Assembly: GCA_014825775.1 (NCBI GenBank)
Contig: MVAQ01000001.1
Location: 1-64,000 of the forward strand
Reading direction: 5' to 3'
DNA from: Krasilnikovozyma curviuscula
Lineage: Eukaryota; Basidiomycota; Tremellomycetes; Cystofilobasidiales; Mrakiaceae
Length of the DNA stretch: 64,000 bases
Numbering within the stretch: the stretch's first letter is position 1; each line of letters begins with the position of its first letter. This document shows, in pieces, positions 34,064 to 46,100 of this stretch. The translations under genes were made by a program, and so were the position numbers. Below the pieces are notes generated by a model. It did no database searches, was not told the origin of the DNA, and saw nothing but the letters and a program-made list of their open reading frames with translations.

Positions 34064-36871
34064 ATGAGGCTTCCAGAGGGCCTGATAGCTCTGCTAGTTA
34101 CATCATCTGCTGTGGTGGCCTCCAGCAGTCCTCACAATATTGGAAACAGGAACTGGTACGACGCAATCTTCACTAAGAAACGTTTCCCAAGCGAAGGACT
34201 CGTATCAGCAGGCAGCTTGGGTCTCCAGGATGCTGGACGAGTGATTGCTCTTGGGGATTGGAATGGAGACCAGTTGTAAGTATTGTGGGTCAGACAGGGC
34301 GGTTGATTGCGTTGAACAATAGACTCACTCCTCGTTCCTCATGCCTATCCGTCCATACATACAGTGTGGATGTAATTACCCTAGGAGATGACCAGAGGTC
34401 GATAACAATTTACACATGGAATCACGGTTAGCTCTGAGTTTGTCACCGTTCGAAAATGATGAGATCGTCTGGCTTATACTCGCTCGCTCACCGCAGACGA
34501 CTTCACCTTCGACAAAGGGCCCTCAGTCTTACTTTCTACCAATGTTCAGAATGTAGTACCTGGAGACTACAACTACGATGGACACCTAGATTTGTTGGTG
34601 ATGTCGGATGAAAATGATGGAGGGTGGGGATGGAGTGATACAGGGAATCTGGCGATACATGTGTACCTCGGTTTAGGCAGCGGTGCAATAGGCGAGCCTC
34701 CTCGTTGTCACGTCTACTTTTCTTGGCACGGTAATAACGCCAATCTCTTTGCCCTACAGAATCTGATCCGACAGCACTTGCGACCTCGTCTCTAGCCCAG
34801 CCTCTGGTGCTGGATGTTACAGGAGACTTACGAGCCGACTTACTTGGCTACGTCGCACCGAGCAAGGGCTCGAGTAATACTGCGTCTACACTTAGCATGT
34901 GGAAGAATGTTGACGGAAAGTTTGAAAAGTGAGTACATGCATCTCTTCGAATTCTGCCTGCAGCACTGACTATTTGTTACTCCGCAGTTCTCTACCTCCT
35001 TTGGACCCATCAAAGGCCTGCAAACTCTCCAACCCTCATTCATCAGCATTCGTCGACTTGAATGGAGACTGCCTTGCGGATCTTTTCTTGCACTGCAAAG
35101 ACCCTTACTCCGGAGAAGCGACATATCAGATCTGGATCAATGAAAAGGAGGATGGTTTCGTGCTGGCTAGGGAGGGTAAATTGCCTAAGGGTAGTGGATC
35201 TATCACTTTTGGTGACATTGGTAAGTGAAAGAACCCTTTCCGCCCTGATTCATTTCTTCTGACTTAGATTCAAACCTTTTCCCACAGACCGAGATGGAAC
35301 CATGGATATGATCTTCCCAGTCTGTCAATCAGTTTCCACGTCAAGTGGTGTAGGGAAAGATTGTTCCATCAACGTAGCATACAACGTTCAGAAACCCTTA
35401 TGCTCATCTGCTGCTGCAGTGAGCTCGAGCTGTAGAGATCCTCAGGCTCTTTGCGTCGCCGATTCCGAGTTCGCATTCGACACGAGTGATGGTTCTTCAG
35501 TAAGTCAAAGTCTACCTGATTGTGTTCAATCTTCATTTTTTTAATTTTGTTTGATTGGGTAGACCATGACCAGAACACAACTTTCGCGCATCCTGCCTTC
35601 CAACCTGTCACCAAACCTGCTTCTCTTCGACATAACTCACTCACCCGCTCTTCCACTTCCCATCCGTATTGGCGACTATAACCTTGATGGATATGCTGAT
35701 GTCCTCATTGTTCACCCTCAATCATCTTCCAGTGCCAGCGTCAAGCTCCTCAGAAACCGACCGTGCGATGATTCTTTGCCGGAGTGTTTGGGTGGGAAGA
35801 CAGCGGCGAGGAGGAGGACATTTGAGCTCCTTTCGGGTAAGGGGACTGAGATTTTGGATGAGCTGAATGATGTTCGCGGTGCTAGTTTCGTGGATATCGA
35901 TGAAGACGTAAGTTACTTTTGGGCTTAGTTGCGGCGCGAACGGTTTCTGATGAGCCATTGTTTCTCTCAGGGATCCGTCGACCTGATGATTCAACGAACA
36001 GGAGCGCAAGGCAGTGGAAAGGTGACTTTCATCCAAAATAACATCTTCCATGATGCTTTCTTCTTAAAGACTCTTGGTAAGTTGCGTCGCCAACAGCGCT
36101 CATAGCTAGACTGCTTATACGTTCTTTTTCATTCCAGTTCTCAATGGTGCCTGCGGTGGAAAAACATGCGAAAGCTCGAATGGTAGTGGAATCCGTTACC
36201 AAGTAAGTTTGTTTGGGGGGTCTTCTTCTCCGTTCGTCCCTTTGCGCTGACCGTCCTGCTCGCAGCCCTTCGGCGTTAGCTACGCTGGAGCTTCCTATAA
36301 ATTTACCATTTTGGATACTGCTGGCCGCCGGTCTGCTATGCAGATTGGACAGCTAGCTCAGACTGGCTATGCGGCACTCCACACTCCATTCTGTCTCTTT
36401 GGATTGGGAAGAACGAACAACTACGTCGAGGTAAGGTGTACGGCTGTGCTTTTACTCCTGGGTCACTTTAGATCTGACCTACGATCTTTTTCGCGACATA
36501 GAATTTGTTTGTCGGAGCTACGACCCATGGTAACGTCCACTTCACCAATATTGAAGGAATCATTCCCAACTCTCAAGTCTTCATCTCACCTCCTCCTCCA
36601 TCGAGCGATATCAAGTATTCCGGCAGTTGGCATAAAGAGCTTTACTTGGTTCCTGGAGACTGGATCCCATGGGTGACCCTGGCAGTTGTTGGAACTGTTA
36701 TAGGTTTGGCTGGCGTAGTTGTTGGCTTGCATGTAAATGAAAAGGTGCGCATTCCTCTTCCTCTGCTTTTTCTCTAACGAAAACGACTTGACTCATCTTG
36801 TCTCTCTACAGCGCGAGGATGAGTTGGAGCGCAAGAAGAGGATGCACTTGGTGAACTTCAACGCGTTGTAA
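34064..36871 (+). CDS. FG-GAP repeat membrane protein, ITFG1/TIP (Linkin) family
   Basis: Type I membrane protein with an integrin-like propeller facing the lumen or outside. Signal peptide MRLPEGLIALLVTSSAVVAS. FG-GAP repeats show as calcium-loop motifs: ALGDWNGDQ, VPGDYNYDGHLDLLVM, AFVDLNGDCLADLF, FGDIDRDGTMDMIFPV, RIGDYNLDGYADVLIV and FVDIDEDGSVDLMI. After them comes the family block AGASYKFTILDTAGRRSAMQ, GYAALHTPFCLFGLGRTNNYV and NLFVGATTHG. One membrane helix (PWVTLAVVGTVIGLAGVVVG) is followed by a short basic tail. At least nine introns. In animals the family helps cell adhesion; the fungal role is unknown. Confidence 0.88.
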
Positions 36872-37227
36872 TTTATATTTGGAAGGAACTTTGTGACTTG
36901 CTTTTCTCTCAAGCTAAATCCGTTATTGCTTTCCACGCGACATCAATCAAAGATCGTCAACGAAATGCCATCTACAGAGAAAGTGGCAACGAAGGACATA
37001 TACAACGGCAGCTAGATGTAACTTTTGAAGGGATAGAGTTGATTTGTTGAAAGGCCGGTCTACTAAGCGACGCCTGCATTTAAAACTAGAAAACAGAAGA
37101 CAGTCAGCTCAGCCACATGATGGCCACAGTTCCAACTACTCACGAGCCATTGGAAAAACTTCCCTACGGCAGTTGTAGCTGGGTTGCGCTCAATCTAAAA
37201 GAGAGTCGAGTTAGTGAATCAAAACAA
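36872..37227. other. Convergent intergenic region, ITFG1-like / permease
   Basis: Two 3' ends meet here. I see no ORF of note; the last exon of the permease may extend further than I placed it. Confidence 0.4.
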
Positions 37228-40200
37228 CTACAAACGCTTGCAACGGACTGGACGCACATTAATTTCTTCACCCGGAATATTGGAGACGAGGTCGATATCT
37301 TCAAGTTTTGTGAAGCCAGGTCTACCGGTGTAAATCCAGTGGCAAAAGATAAGACCGAGATACAGCGGAATATCTTTCAAAAGTGCGTTTTCATTAGTGA
37401 GCGCAAGGGAAAACACAGTAAATCGAGGTCAATTCATATCCAAACGTTACAGATCGATAACAAGACAAACTCACTCAAGTAATCGATCACAAAGTCAGAT
37501 ACCGACCAATTTCCCTTAAGGAAAACAGTGTATCCGCTGAAGATGACGATGATGGCGCTCCAGACCAGACTCCACCAAGCCAAATATGGCTGGAACCGGT
37601 TGTAAACCCATCTTCTATCTCTCTCTACACCTTGTGCATCCATAGCAGCTTTGAATCTACCGCGCATGTGTGAAGATAGAGTAAGAAAAGCCGTCGTACC
37701 TCAGTGTCAGTTTGAGGGAATCGCAATAAAACTCACCTGAGATAAGTCCAAGCGATCGTTCCCCAGCCAATGAAACCTACACCAATTTCAGAAACAAAAG
37801 AAGCAGAAAGGAGAGAAAGGAAACCCGTTTCAGTAAGGGCGCCGAAGGGGAAAATGTGGGCGAGCAACGTGACGCAAGCTAGGGCGACAGCAGGAGAACC
37901 ATCAATTGAACGCACCTGAGATGGTTGTCAAGTTACTAAGCCAGTTGAGAACTGTGTTGGCTCCATCGGACAGTGCCATGTAAGACAGGAAAGAGAAGAT
38001 GCATGTGGAAGTCAATGAGACCCAAGGGAGACCATTCTTCCAGGTCTTAGAGAACATTCGAGGAGCTTGACCTCTAAAGCACTCGTCAACCCAAAGTCTG
38101 GATTCTAAAATTCAAGAAAGCACTAACCTCAAAGCCATTCCATACAGTGTTCTTGAGGAGCCATAGATACCGGAGTTGGCCGCAGAGAAGGCTGAGGAAA
38201 GGACACCAGCGTTGATAACTGAGGGCAGCACCTAATTACTCGTAAAAAAGTTAGCTTCATTGTAAAGACTATTTTTAGGAGCAAATCCCCTACCTTAATT
38301 CCAGCGATGTTAAAAGCGATGGTCTAAGTACCGTTAGAAACCACAGATTTATGAGCTTTGTTCTGTATCGCAAGGTTAAAACCTTCAGAGGAAGAAGTAG
38401 ACATACGAATGGAGAGGAGGCTGCAGTGCCAGTGGACGAGAGGAGGTCTGGGTTAGTGGAGGGTACAAGCATACCTTCAATGTCGCAATCAGAAGCGTTA
38501 GCGACTTTGCTCCCAGGCCATTATAAAACAATTGATGAGGTACTTACCAACGATCAAGATACCGAGGACGTAGAAGGCACAGATACGGGCAAAGATTCTG
38601 CGAACAGCCTTTGTGAGTGAAGCACGAGGGTTTTCACACTCTGACGTAGATATGAAACAGAGAAAAGATCAGATGGGATAATATGGAGAAGCTTGAGCTT
38701 ATAAGATGACTCACCAGCTGCAGTGAATGCAAGTCCTTCCATTCCAGAGAAAGAATAACCCGCCTGAAGCAATGTTGTGAACCAGCCCAAGAATTTTCCC
38801 GTTCCTCCTGGTTCTAGGTACGACACGAAAGCCCCTGGGTTTTTCCAGTACCTAAATCCAATTCGATCGTGATTTGGGCCTCCCCCAAGGTCAACAACAA
38901 GGCCACCGATGATCAATCCGACGATGAGCATAATTTTGATGCAGGCAAAGACGAACTGCAATGCAGGAAATGATCAGGTCTTTGCTCATGGATTTTTGTA
39001 GAATGTTCTTACTTCAGATTCTCCGAACCATCTGAGAAGAAAAAAGTGGGAAAACGAGATGAGCGAGAGAGCGGTATGATCGAAGCGTGCGCACCTCGCT
39101 CCCGAAACAATTGAAATGGTACTCACTGTACGCCAAAGAAGTTAACAACAAACGTCAAAAGCAAAATGGCTGTGATGTATGCAGCTTGATGAGCCTTGGA
39201 ATTCGCGTAGACTGGATCCCAGTAACTGATGATGAGGGAAGCACTGATAATTTCAGTTGGGAGCTTCCACACCAGTATAGAGAAACATTGTCAGCCTTTC
39301 TGTAGTCCAGATTCTCAACAGAAGGAGATGAGTTGATCGAAGCGCGCTTACACCAACGACACCAGAGTACCAGTTCATCCAACCTGGAAGAAAAGGAAGC
39401 GAATTCCACAAATTGAAGGGTACGTTAATTCCTCCGTTATTCAACCTTTCAAAAAAAAAAGAAAACCCAGCTAACCAAGAGCGAACCCAACTGATGGGTG
39501 AATAAATCTGGTGGCGAAGTGGACCTGTTACGTGTAAAATCAAATTGAGAGGGTCAGTTTTGGAAAGTGAGAATGGACACATCAGAGAGTAGAGTATAAC
39601 TCACATAACCTCCCTATTTGGTGCAGGAGAGAAAGAAGCAAAGGGCAAGTCGATTAGTTAGATGCAATCCCCATCACACTGTTTACTATTGCTCATCAAC
39701 TGGGGCTCAAAATCAATTACTGACAGAAATGGGTGCAAAGCACATGATTTCACCCAGTGATTGAATCATACACCATGTAATAGTTCCAACAGCTGCAGAG
39801 CATGTCAAGTCAGCAGACATAAACGGAACTGGACTGGGCTCAGTCACTCACTGATATAGGCAAGCAAAGCTACATGGTGAAAGCTTGTTAGTGAAAGATG
39901 CAGGAAAGAGCAAAAATAGCCAAGAACCAATCTCTACCTCCAGCTGGGCCAGCGTGGACGATGGCCTTCCAGTTTGGGAGAGATGTCAGCTCAAAAATCA
40001 ATACAATGCAGCTATTTGAGTTCAACTCACCTTTCCTGAACCCAAGAAGAGACCGGTTCCGAGAGTACCAGCCAAGGCAATCATCTGGATATGTCTGTTC
40101 AAATTTGGGAAGGTTTAAAGAGAGGAAAGAGAATTGAGACGACCATTAGCTCCCGCGCGACTGCGATGGATATTCCTGTACTGACCTTTGCTTCATTTTT

Positions 40201-40405
40201 CTGTGGACACCATCGTAGACACCAGTATGGATATCAATCTATCCAGGAGCAGGTAAGATTATGGAGAGAGCTAGCAGGACAAACAAGAAACACATACTTT
40301 GGCATCCTCTTCGTTCGTAGGAGCGTGTTGTTCCAAAGCATCGTGGTCAACCGCAGCTACAACCTGAACGTTGTTGACTTCCTTCTTCTCTTCCTCGTAC
40401 GACAT
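37228..40405 (-). CDS. Amino-acid permease, APC superfamily (fungal YAT type)
   Basis: Plasma-membrane symporter for amino acids. Start MSYEEEKKE at 40405, then a charged cytosolic lead and the family opening HTGVYDGVHRKMKQR, joined to HIQMIALAGTLGTGLFLGSG in the first helix. Later family blocks are GPAGALLAY, TWCMIQSLGEI, PISGGYVHFATRFIHPSVGF, ALGWMNWYSGVVG, ESEFVFACIKIMLIVGLII, GGTGKFLGWF, AGYSFSGMEGLAFTAAGES, NPRASLTKAVRRIF, FSAANSGIYGSSRTLYGMAL, LPWVSLTSTCIFSFLSYM and RDRRWVYNRFQPYLAWWS. About 12 helices fit. Roughly a dozen short introns; the stop at 37228-37230 is my best choice and is less sure than the rest. An in-frame ATG at 40498 is less likely. The promoter has six GATA sites. Confidence 0.9.
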
Positions 40406-40524
40406 CCTTCTGGCAATGAAAGAAACACGGGTGGTTGGTAGGAAGAAGATCCCCTCGTCCCATCTGCAACCCCTCCTTATACACAGATTGACGACCATGC
40501 GCTTCTGTGCGCCATGGTGAACAC

Positions 40525-40784
40525 CTATCAGTGCTGATAGGTCAAGCTATTTTAAGCAACCCGATCAGTTGGGCCAGTTTCTATCAGCTCGGACAGGAGC
40601 GAAAGAGATCGGGGGAGTTTCCTCTTATCAGGTCATTGTTTTGAAACAGTCGATTTGATAAGATTCGATTTGCTCCAGCGTGGCAGCAACATGCTAATTA
40701 TCCCTCCTTCCACCTGCATACTAAACTCATGTATCGAGTACCTATGTGCCAGGTAGAAAGTACCAGGATCGCGCAGATTGATAG
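40525..40784 (-). promoter_or_regulatory. Cluster of six GATA-factor sites upstream of the permease
   Basis: WGATAR sites occur at 40525-40530, 40535-40540, 40581-40586, 40625-40630, 40656-40661 and 40779-40784, i.e. 120-380 bases before the permease start. The first two lie in a perfect inverted repeat, CCTATCAG-TG-CTGATAGG (40524-40541). Fungal AreA/Gat1-type GATA factors switch on nitrogen-uptake genes through such sites, so nitrogen control of the permease is likely; the binding itself is an inference. Confidence 0.6.
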
Positions 40785-41401
40785 GGAGAGACCTACACGC
40801 CTCGCGCAGACACGCGCAATCTGCTATTTTTGCAGATCATCGGTCAGTGGCGACACAGAGAGATGAAGCTTTCCTGTGTGCGCCTAAACGAATGCAGCTA
40901 TGTGGGTTGTTGTGGGGTCAGGAGATCTTCTCCTCTTGTACCGAGAAGTATCCAGATGGGGAGGAAACGCGTTTAAACGCGCGCAGACCACCAGTCGATT
41001 TTCATCTCACAATGAGATCCTCCTTTTTTTCTGGCGATCGTTAGAAGAGATCCTTGTACTACTTCAAGGATCACTTGAAATTGATTCTACAAACAGAAAG
41101 TGTGCGGTGGTGATAGGATGCGGGGCTATGACCCTTCGTCCGCGAGCCCTTGCTCTTCCATCACATACAACCTTTTCCCAAAAGAAATCCCCTTTCACAT
41201 CCTGCAAATGCTTATGAGAGCCAGCAGGCGACTTTGCAGTGCTTCCTTCTTAGTCTGAAATGGAAGAGTCACTATACTGCGACCTGTTTCCAAGATTTTT
41301 AGGGTGCTACCAAACGCAATCTAATTTCTAACCGTCACAACCTCAAGAGCCCAAGACGACGACCTCACCCTCTGGAATTCTAGGATCGGAGTCTCCCAGC
41401 A
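40785..41401. other. Remaining divergent intergenic region, permease / SRP receptor beta
   Basis: No gene seen. The right part must hold the promoter of the SRP receptor gene. The left part is the far upstream region of the permease, with no further strong motif. Confidence 0.35.
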
Positions 41402-42567
41402 ATGTCAGTTTCACCGTTTGACACCCTCTCCCAGGGTGCAAAGCAGCTGCTGGCATTCTTCGACGAGAAACTATCAAGTTATCCCCAGTACCAAAAGCTC
41501 TCGAAGTACCCAGAGTTCTGGCCCATCGTGGGGACTTCTCTTCTGGTGATATGTACTATCCTCTTCTTCCTCTTCGGAGCTCCAAAACCAAAGGACTCGA
41601 GTGGGAAAATGGGCAAAACGAAGAAGAAAAAGAAGGGTGAAGTGACCGTATTGCTCATTGGTCCTACTGGCAGTGGAAAGACTTCCATTTTCAACACTGT
41701 GAGCTGCGATTTCTTTCGAGGACGACATCTGCACTTAGAGTCTTGAAGCTGAGAGTACAAACTGGGTTCTTCTCTTCATTGCGTCTCAGTTGGTGCACTC
41801 GTCACGCCCTCAAACGCATTCCTCCCTTGCAACCTCAACAGGCTCAATTACAGTATCACCTCCAGCCTCAAAAACCTCCCATTCTTCGAGGAAGGTCACC
41901 TTAATTGACATGCCTGGTCACCCAAGATTGATCAGCAGTGTGAAGGAAAAAGTGAAGAACGCTGACGCCGTCATTTTTGTCTGCGACATTGGTGGTGTTG
42001 GTAAAGACATTGGAAAGGCTGTTGAGTGAGTTCTTATTGTCTTGCATCCCATTCGATTTCGGATCTCACCTATACTGTGTTGTACGTAGTGCTCTGCTCC
42101 CCGTCTTACCGCCTTCAGCGACCGTCCCATCATCTTTGCTTTTGGTAGCCCATAAACTCGATACACTCCCCACACCATCCTCCAAATCATTAGCAATCCC
42201 ACGCCTTCACACCGCTCTCACAAAAGAACTTTCCTCTAGAAGGTCGTCTGGTCTTTCATCAATCGAAACACCCGGCTCATCTCCCAAAAACGAAGAGGAC
42301 GAATCAGGAGGTGCCGGTGTTGGGTCAGGTGGACGATGGAGATGGGACGTAGTAAAAGGTGTGAGCTGGGCTGGCAGTTGGGTCGGTGTCAACGACATGG
42401 CTGCGTCGCTCTCATCTTCCAAACCGCAGCCAAAGCAGCTTAGCGAAAAGGAGGAAGAGGAGATGGTTGAGAAGGGAGAAAGAGGTCCTATGGTCAAAGC
42501 TGCTCTTGGCGCTGTTGATGAAGACGGTTTGGTCGAGTTGAAGGAATGGCTGTGGGAGTTGGACTGA
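41402..42567 (+). CDS. SRP102: Signal recognition particle receptor subunit beta
   Basis: ER-anchored small GTPase that holds the SRP receptor alpha subunit. Exons 41402-41698, 41790-42025 and 42090-42567 give 336 residues. One membrane helix (FWPIVGTSLLVICTILFFLF) follows a short lumenal N-terminus, then a Lys-rich stretch and the GTPase: P-loop GPTGSGKTS, switch II DMPGHPRLISSV, the segment NADAVIFVCDIG, and AHKLD standing in for the NKxD motif. The C-terminal half contains a long Ser/Glu-rich insert (about residues 240-310), unusual for a family of about 240-270 residues. It ends in LKEWLWELD. Confidence 0.9.
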
Positions 42568-43108
42568 TGGCGTCGTAGTGACAACGATTGGACGAGGCAA
42601 TGGATTCTGAAACACTCTCACAAATCCACTAGAATCATTCTCACATTATGCTCCTATCTTCTATCTGTTCTATCGATCCGATGTATACTTCATACCAAAA
42701 TTGTTTACTCCGTTCGCCTCCCCACCCATTGAAAAGCGGTTTCAGGAGGCGCCTCCAAACGAGATCCCAACCATCACTCCGTCTGCAGCTGGCTTGTGTC
42801 ACCAGAGAACTTCCATCTGAGTTGTCATTTCTTCTTGCTGGGCTTTGGTCTTCTCACATCTGAGGATCGACTGGAAACGAGGGCTTTCCTGATTCTGTTT
42901 CAAGCAATGGCAGCCTTCATCTAAACTTGTAAAAAATCCCGGTCCTTCTGCGTTCGATATAACACGAGACTGAAGTCGCTCAAATTTCTGTGGTTTTGAA
43001 CAGTAATCTTAAAACTTAAGGTGCAACCTAAGACCGAAATCGAAGCTCAACACATCATCGCCTTGAAGTGTCACCTCTTTCTCATACGACCTTGTCCAAC
43101 ATCTCAAC
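42568..43108. other. Intergenic region before the 5-phosphatase gene
   Basis: 3' end of the SRP receptor gene and promoter of the next gene. No ORF of note. Confidence 0.4.
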
Positions 43109-46100
43109 ATGAGCGACAACCAAGGGGTGGAGGAGACCTCTTTGAAGCCTGTTTCATCTATCAGAGAGAGGTTCGAGCAGCTCAGCAAAACATCTAGCAG
43201 TCCAGCAACCAGCTTCAAACCTGTGGTGAAATCGAGGGTAGTCAGTACTCCAGCCGAAGTTCAGGTGAGCTCTATAGAGGAAAGTAGGAAGGTATTTGAA
43301 AGGACTGATAAGAGCGGGAAAGGTGAGAACGAGACTGGTAATGCCAACGGCTCGGAGAAGGTATCAGCACCAGCTGTGTGGAACAACGTTGGCGAAGCAA
43401 GAGTCAGATCTGTGAGTACGATAGCTCGAAGTAATTCCTCAGTGGTCTCATTTTTCATCTTATACAGCTCTCCAATCCTGTTTCGCCTATTAAGAATGAG
43501 GCTCTAACCCCAGCACTTCCAGATTCTCAACCGATGGCCCCTCCAGCTCGCGCTTCAACCTCAACATCAGCTCTACAGCAACCTCAGCCTGAGTACTATC
43601 CTTCAGCATTGAGTAATGGTGAAACTTCTAGCTCAGTGAAGCCCAAAGCTCCTCCCAAACCATCAAAACCCAGACCGGTCACATTCTCTTCGGCTACAGC
43701 GATAGGGAAGAAGCCTCCTCCGCCCCCACCTCCTGCAAAGCCTTCAGCAGTGCTTCCATCTGTGGAAGTCAGCTCACCACCACCTCGTTCACCTAAACCG
43801 CTTCCAATAGAGGTCTCAATCAGCAGCATTTCTTCAACCAACGGCGATATTAGTACTCCATCAACGACACTTAAGTCTTCACAACCCACGATTCCGAGTA
43901 GAATATCCTCATCTCCATCTCTTTCGTCCCGACAATCAGCAACTCCATCTCCTACACCGTCACCTCCCCTTTCGTCACGGCCTCCTGCACCACCACCTCC
44001 CATACCGATGGCATCACGACCAGTATTAGTCGAAAAATCATATTCTGGTAATCATAAGTCTGTTCTATCAGCATCGCCTGTCAATGGTAGCTCCGAAAAT
44101 CTCAGTTCCACACTCCAACTCCCAACGGCATCACCCACATCAACACGGCCTCCTTCACCAACTTTAGGACGAGTGAGGTCAGCATCGTCTTCTTACGGTT
44201 CTGATGTAGAATATGAAAGCTCTGTGTCGACTCAGAAAGCATCAGCGCCTCTGTTGCCTGCTCGACGTTCTACCACCACCACGTCGATGCCCGTTGTGAC
44301 TGCTATAGCCGCTCAATCTCATTCCGCATCAGCTCCTCCCCTTCCCGCCAGATCTTCCACAAAGTCTTCAATAAACTCAGATGCATCTGATGACACCCGA
44401 CCTATTATTCCACCGCCAGTCCCGAACAATCGACCCATAGTCCAACCATCGATTGTCTCACTACCGACACCTTCTTCACCTCGTAGCCGCTCTGGGTCAG
44501 GGTCCTCTGCCACTGCTCCCGCACTTCCAGTTCGATCAAATACACTGGCTTCCTCCAAGATGTCGCTGTCTCATAGCCGCGGTTCAAACTCGAGCTTGAA
44601 TAATCGGTCGAGTACGATGTCAGTCAGTACTGGAGGCGGCAGCTTCCTTCCACCACCACCAGTGAGAAGGACAGCAAATCTATCAGATGAGGCAGTTCAT
44701 AGAGATAGACCGCAGAAGAGAGACGCATTAGTCGATAATTCGGATGATGAGGGAGATGTTCTCGGAAACGGTGACGAAGCGGCAACTTTGAACAACAGAC
44801 AACCTCTGGGGACAATCATCAAGAAGGGCTCCGATGATTTACCCGACGCAACTTTGTCCAATCGTCGTCCTCCTAAGATCCGTTCTCAACACTCCATCAA
44901 TGTCCAACAGCAGGTCTCGTCTTTCGCTGTCTCCGGCCCCACCCTTGCTGTCGGCTCTCATCTTCTTAGGTTGTATGACATCGAAGGCGTTGCTCATGCA
45001 CCACCTCGTCTCACCATGGATCAGCAGCGGGATACAGGACTAGAAGTCAGACTGAAGGATCCCAAAATCACCGCGCTCGCCTTCCGACCGTCCGAACGTG
45101 GTACTGGAGAAGAAGCTCGCTTCGTGTGGTGTGGGTCAAAAGATGGTCATCTTTGGGAGGTGGACACTTGGACGGGCACAACAACACATTCGAAGAGTCT
45201 TGCTCATCCCGGTCCTATAGCTGCGATTCTGCGGTATAAGAATGCGCTTGCCAGTGTAGACGAAACTGGAAAAATGCTCATCTTCTGTTCACCCGCGGGT
45301 CCTGACAACTACATTCCTCTAGAGGTAACCAATCCAAGCCAGTCCCAACGTATATCAGACAAACAATCATTCATTAAGATGCTTGGCTCAAGGCTTTGGA
45401 CGTCTTCTGGACCAACCGCTCGAAGCAATAGCGACAGAGCGGTCGGGACCCGAGGTCCCAGCATCAGAGTGTATGATCCCTTCAACTCGATCAACCAGAT
45501 TGTCACCGGAAAGTCTCTGGTGGTCTCTGAAGTATCTCTCGGAGCAGTCATCTCTGGAGCTATCATTCCAAGCCGGCCGTCAGAGGTGTACTTGGGTCAT
45601 GAAGGAGGCCACATCACGATCTGGGACGCTGAGAGCCTCACTTGCACGAAGGTACTCAAAATCAGTGCCAGTGACATATTATGCTTGGAAGGTGTTGGAA
45701 ATCGATTGTGGAGTGGTACGAGGAGAGGGGCGATCAACGTCATGGATGTCGGAACTTCCCCTTGGACTGTCACCAACACTTGGCAGGCGCATGCGTAAGT
45801 TCAGCTCACTTCTTTCAATTTGCGTGTCATGTTTTCTCATGCCTGTCTGTTTGTGATCTAAGTGAAACTCCGGTATTGGGGCTGCAGGTCGACACTATGC
45901 GAGTTGAAAAAGGCTATGTGGTGGTCTACTCGTGGGGCAGAGACGACCATGTCCATGCTTGGGACGGACTACTAGCTGAAGATTGGATTGAAACGCAGCT
46001 TCTCAAGCGTGAAGCTGAGTTTTGCAACTTCAGAGAGCTAAAGGTCCTAACTTGCTCGTTCAACTTGGCCGCATCTCGGCCAATGGACTTGTCTTCGACA

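Noticed and set aside
43596..44003. A Gly-rich minus-strand ORF of 135 residues
   Set aside because: It is the complement of the Pro-rich leader of the 5-phosphatase; poly-Gly runs mirror poly-Pro.
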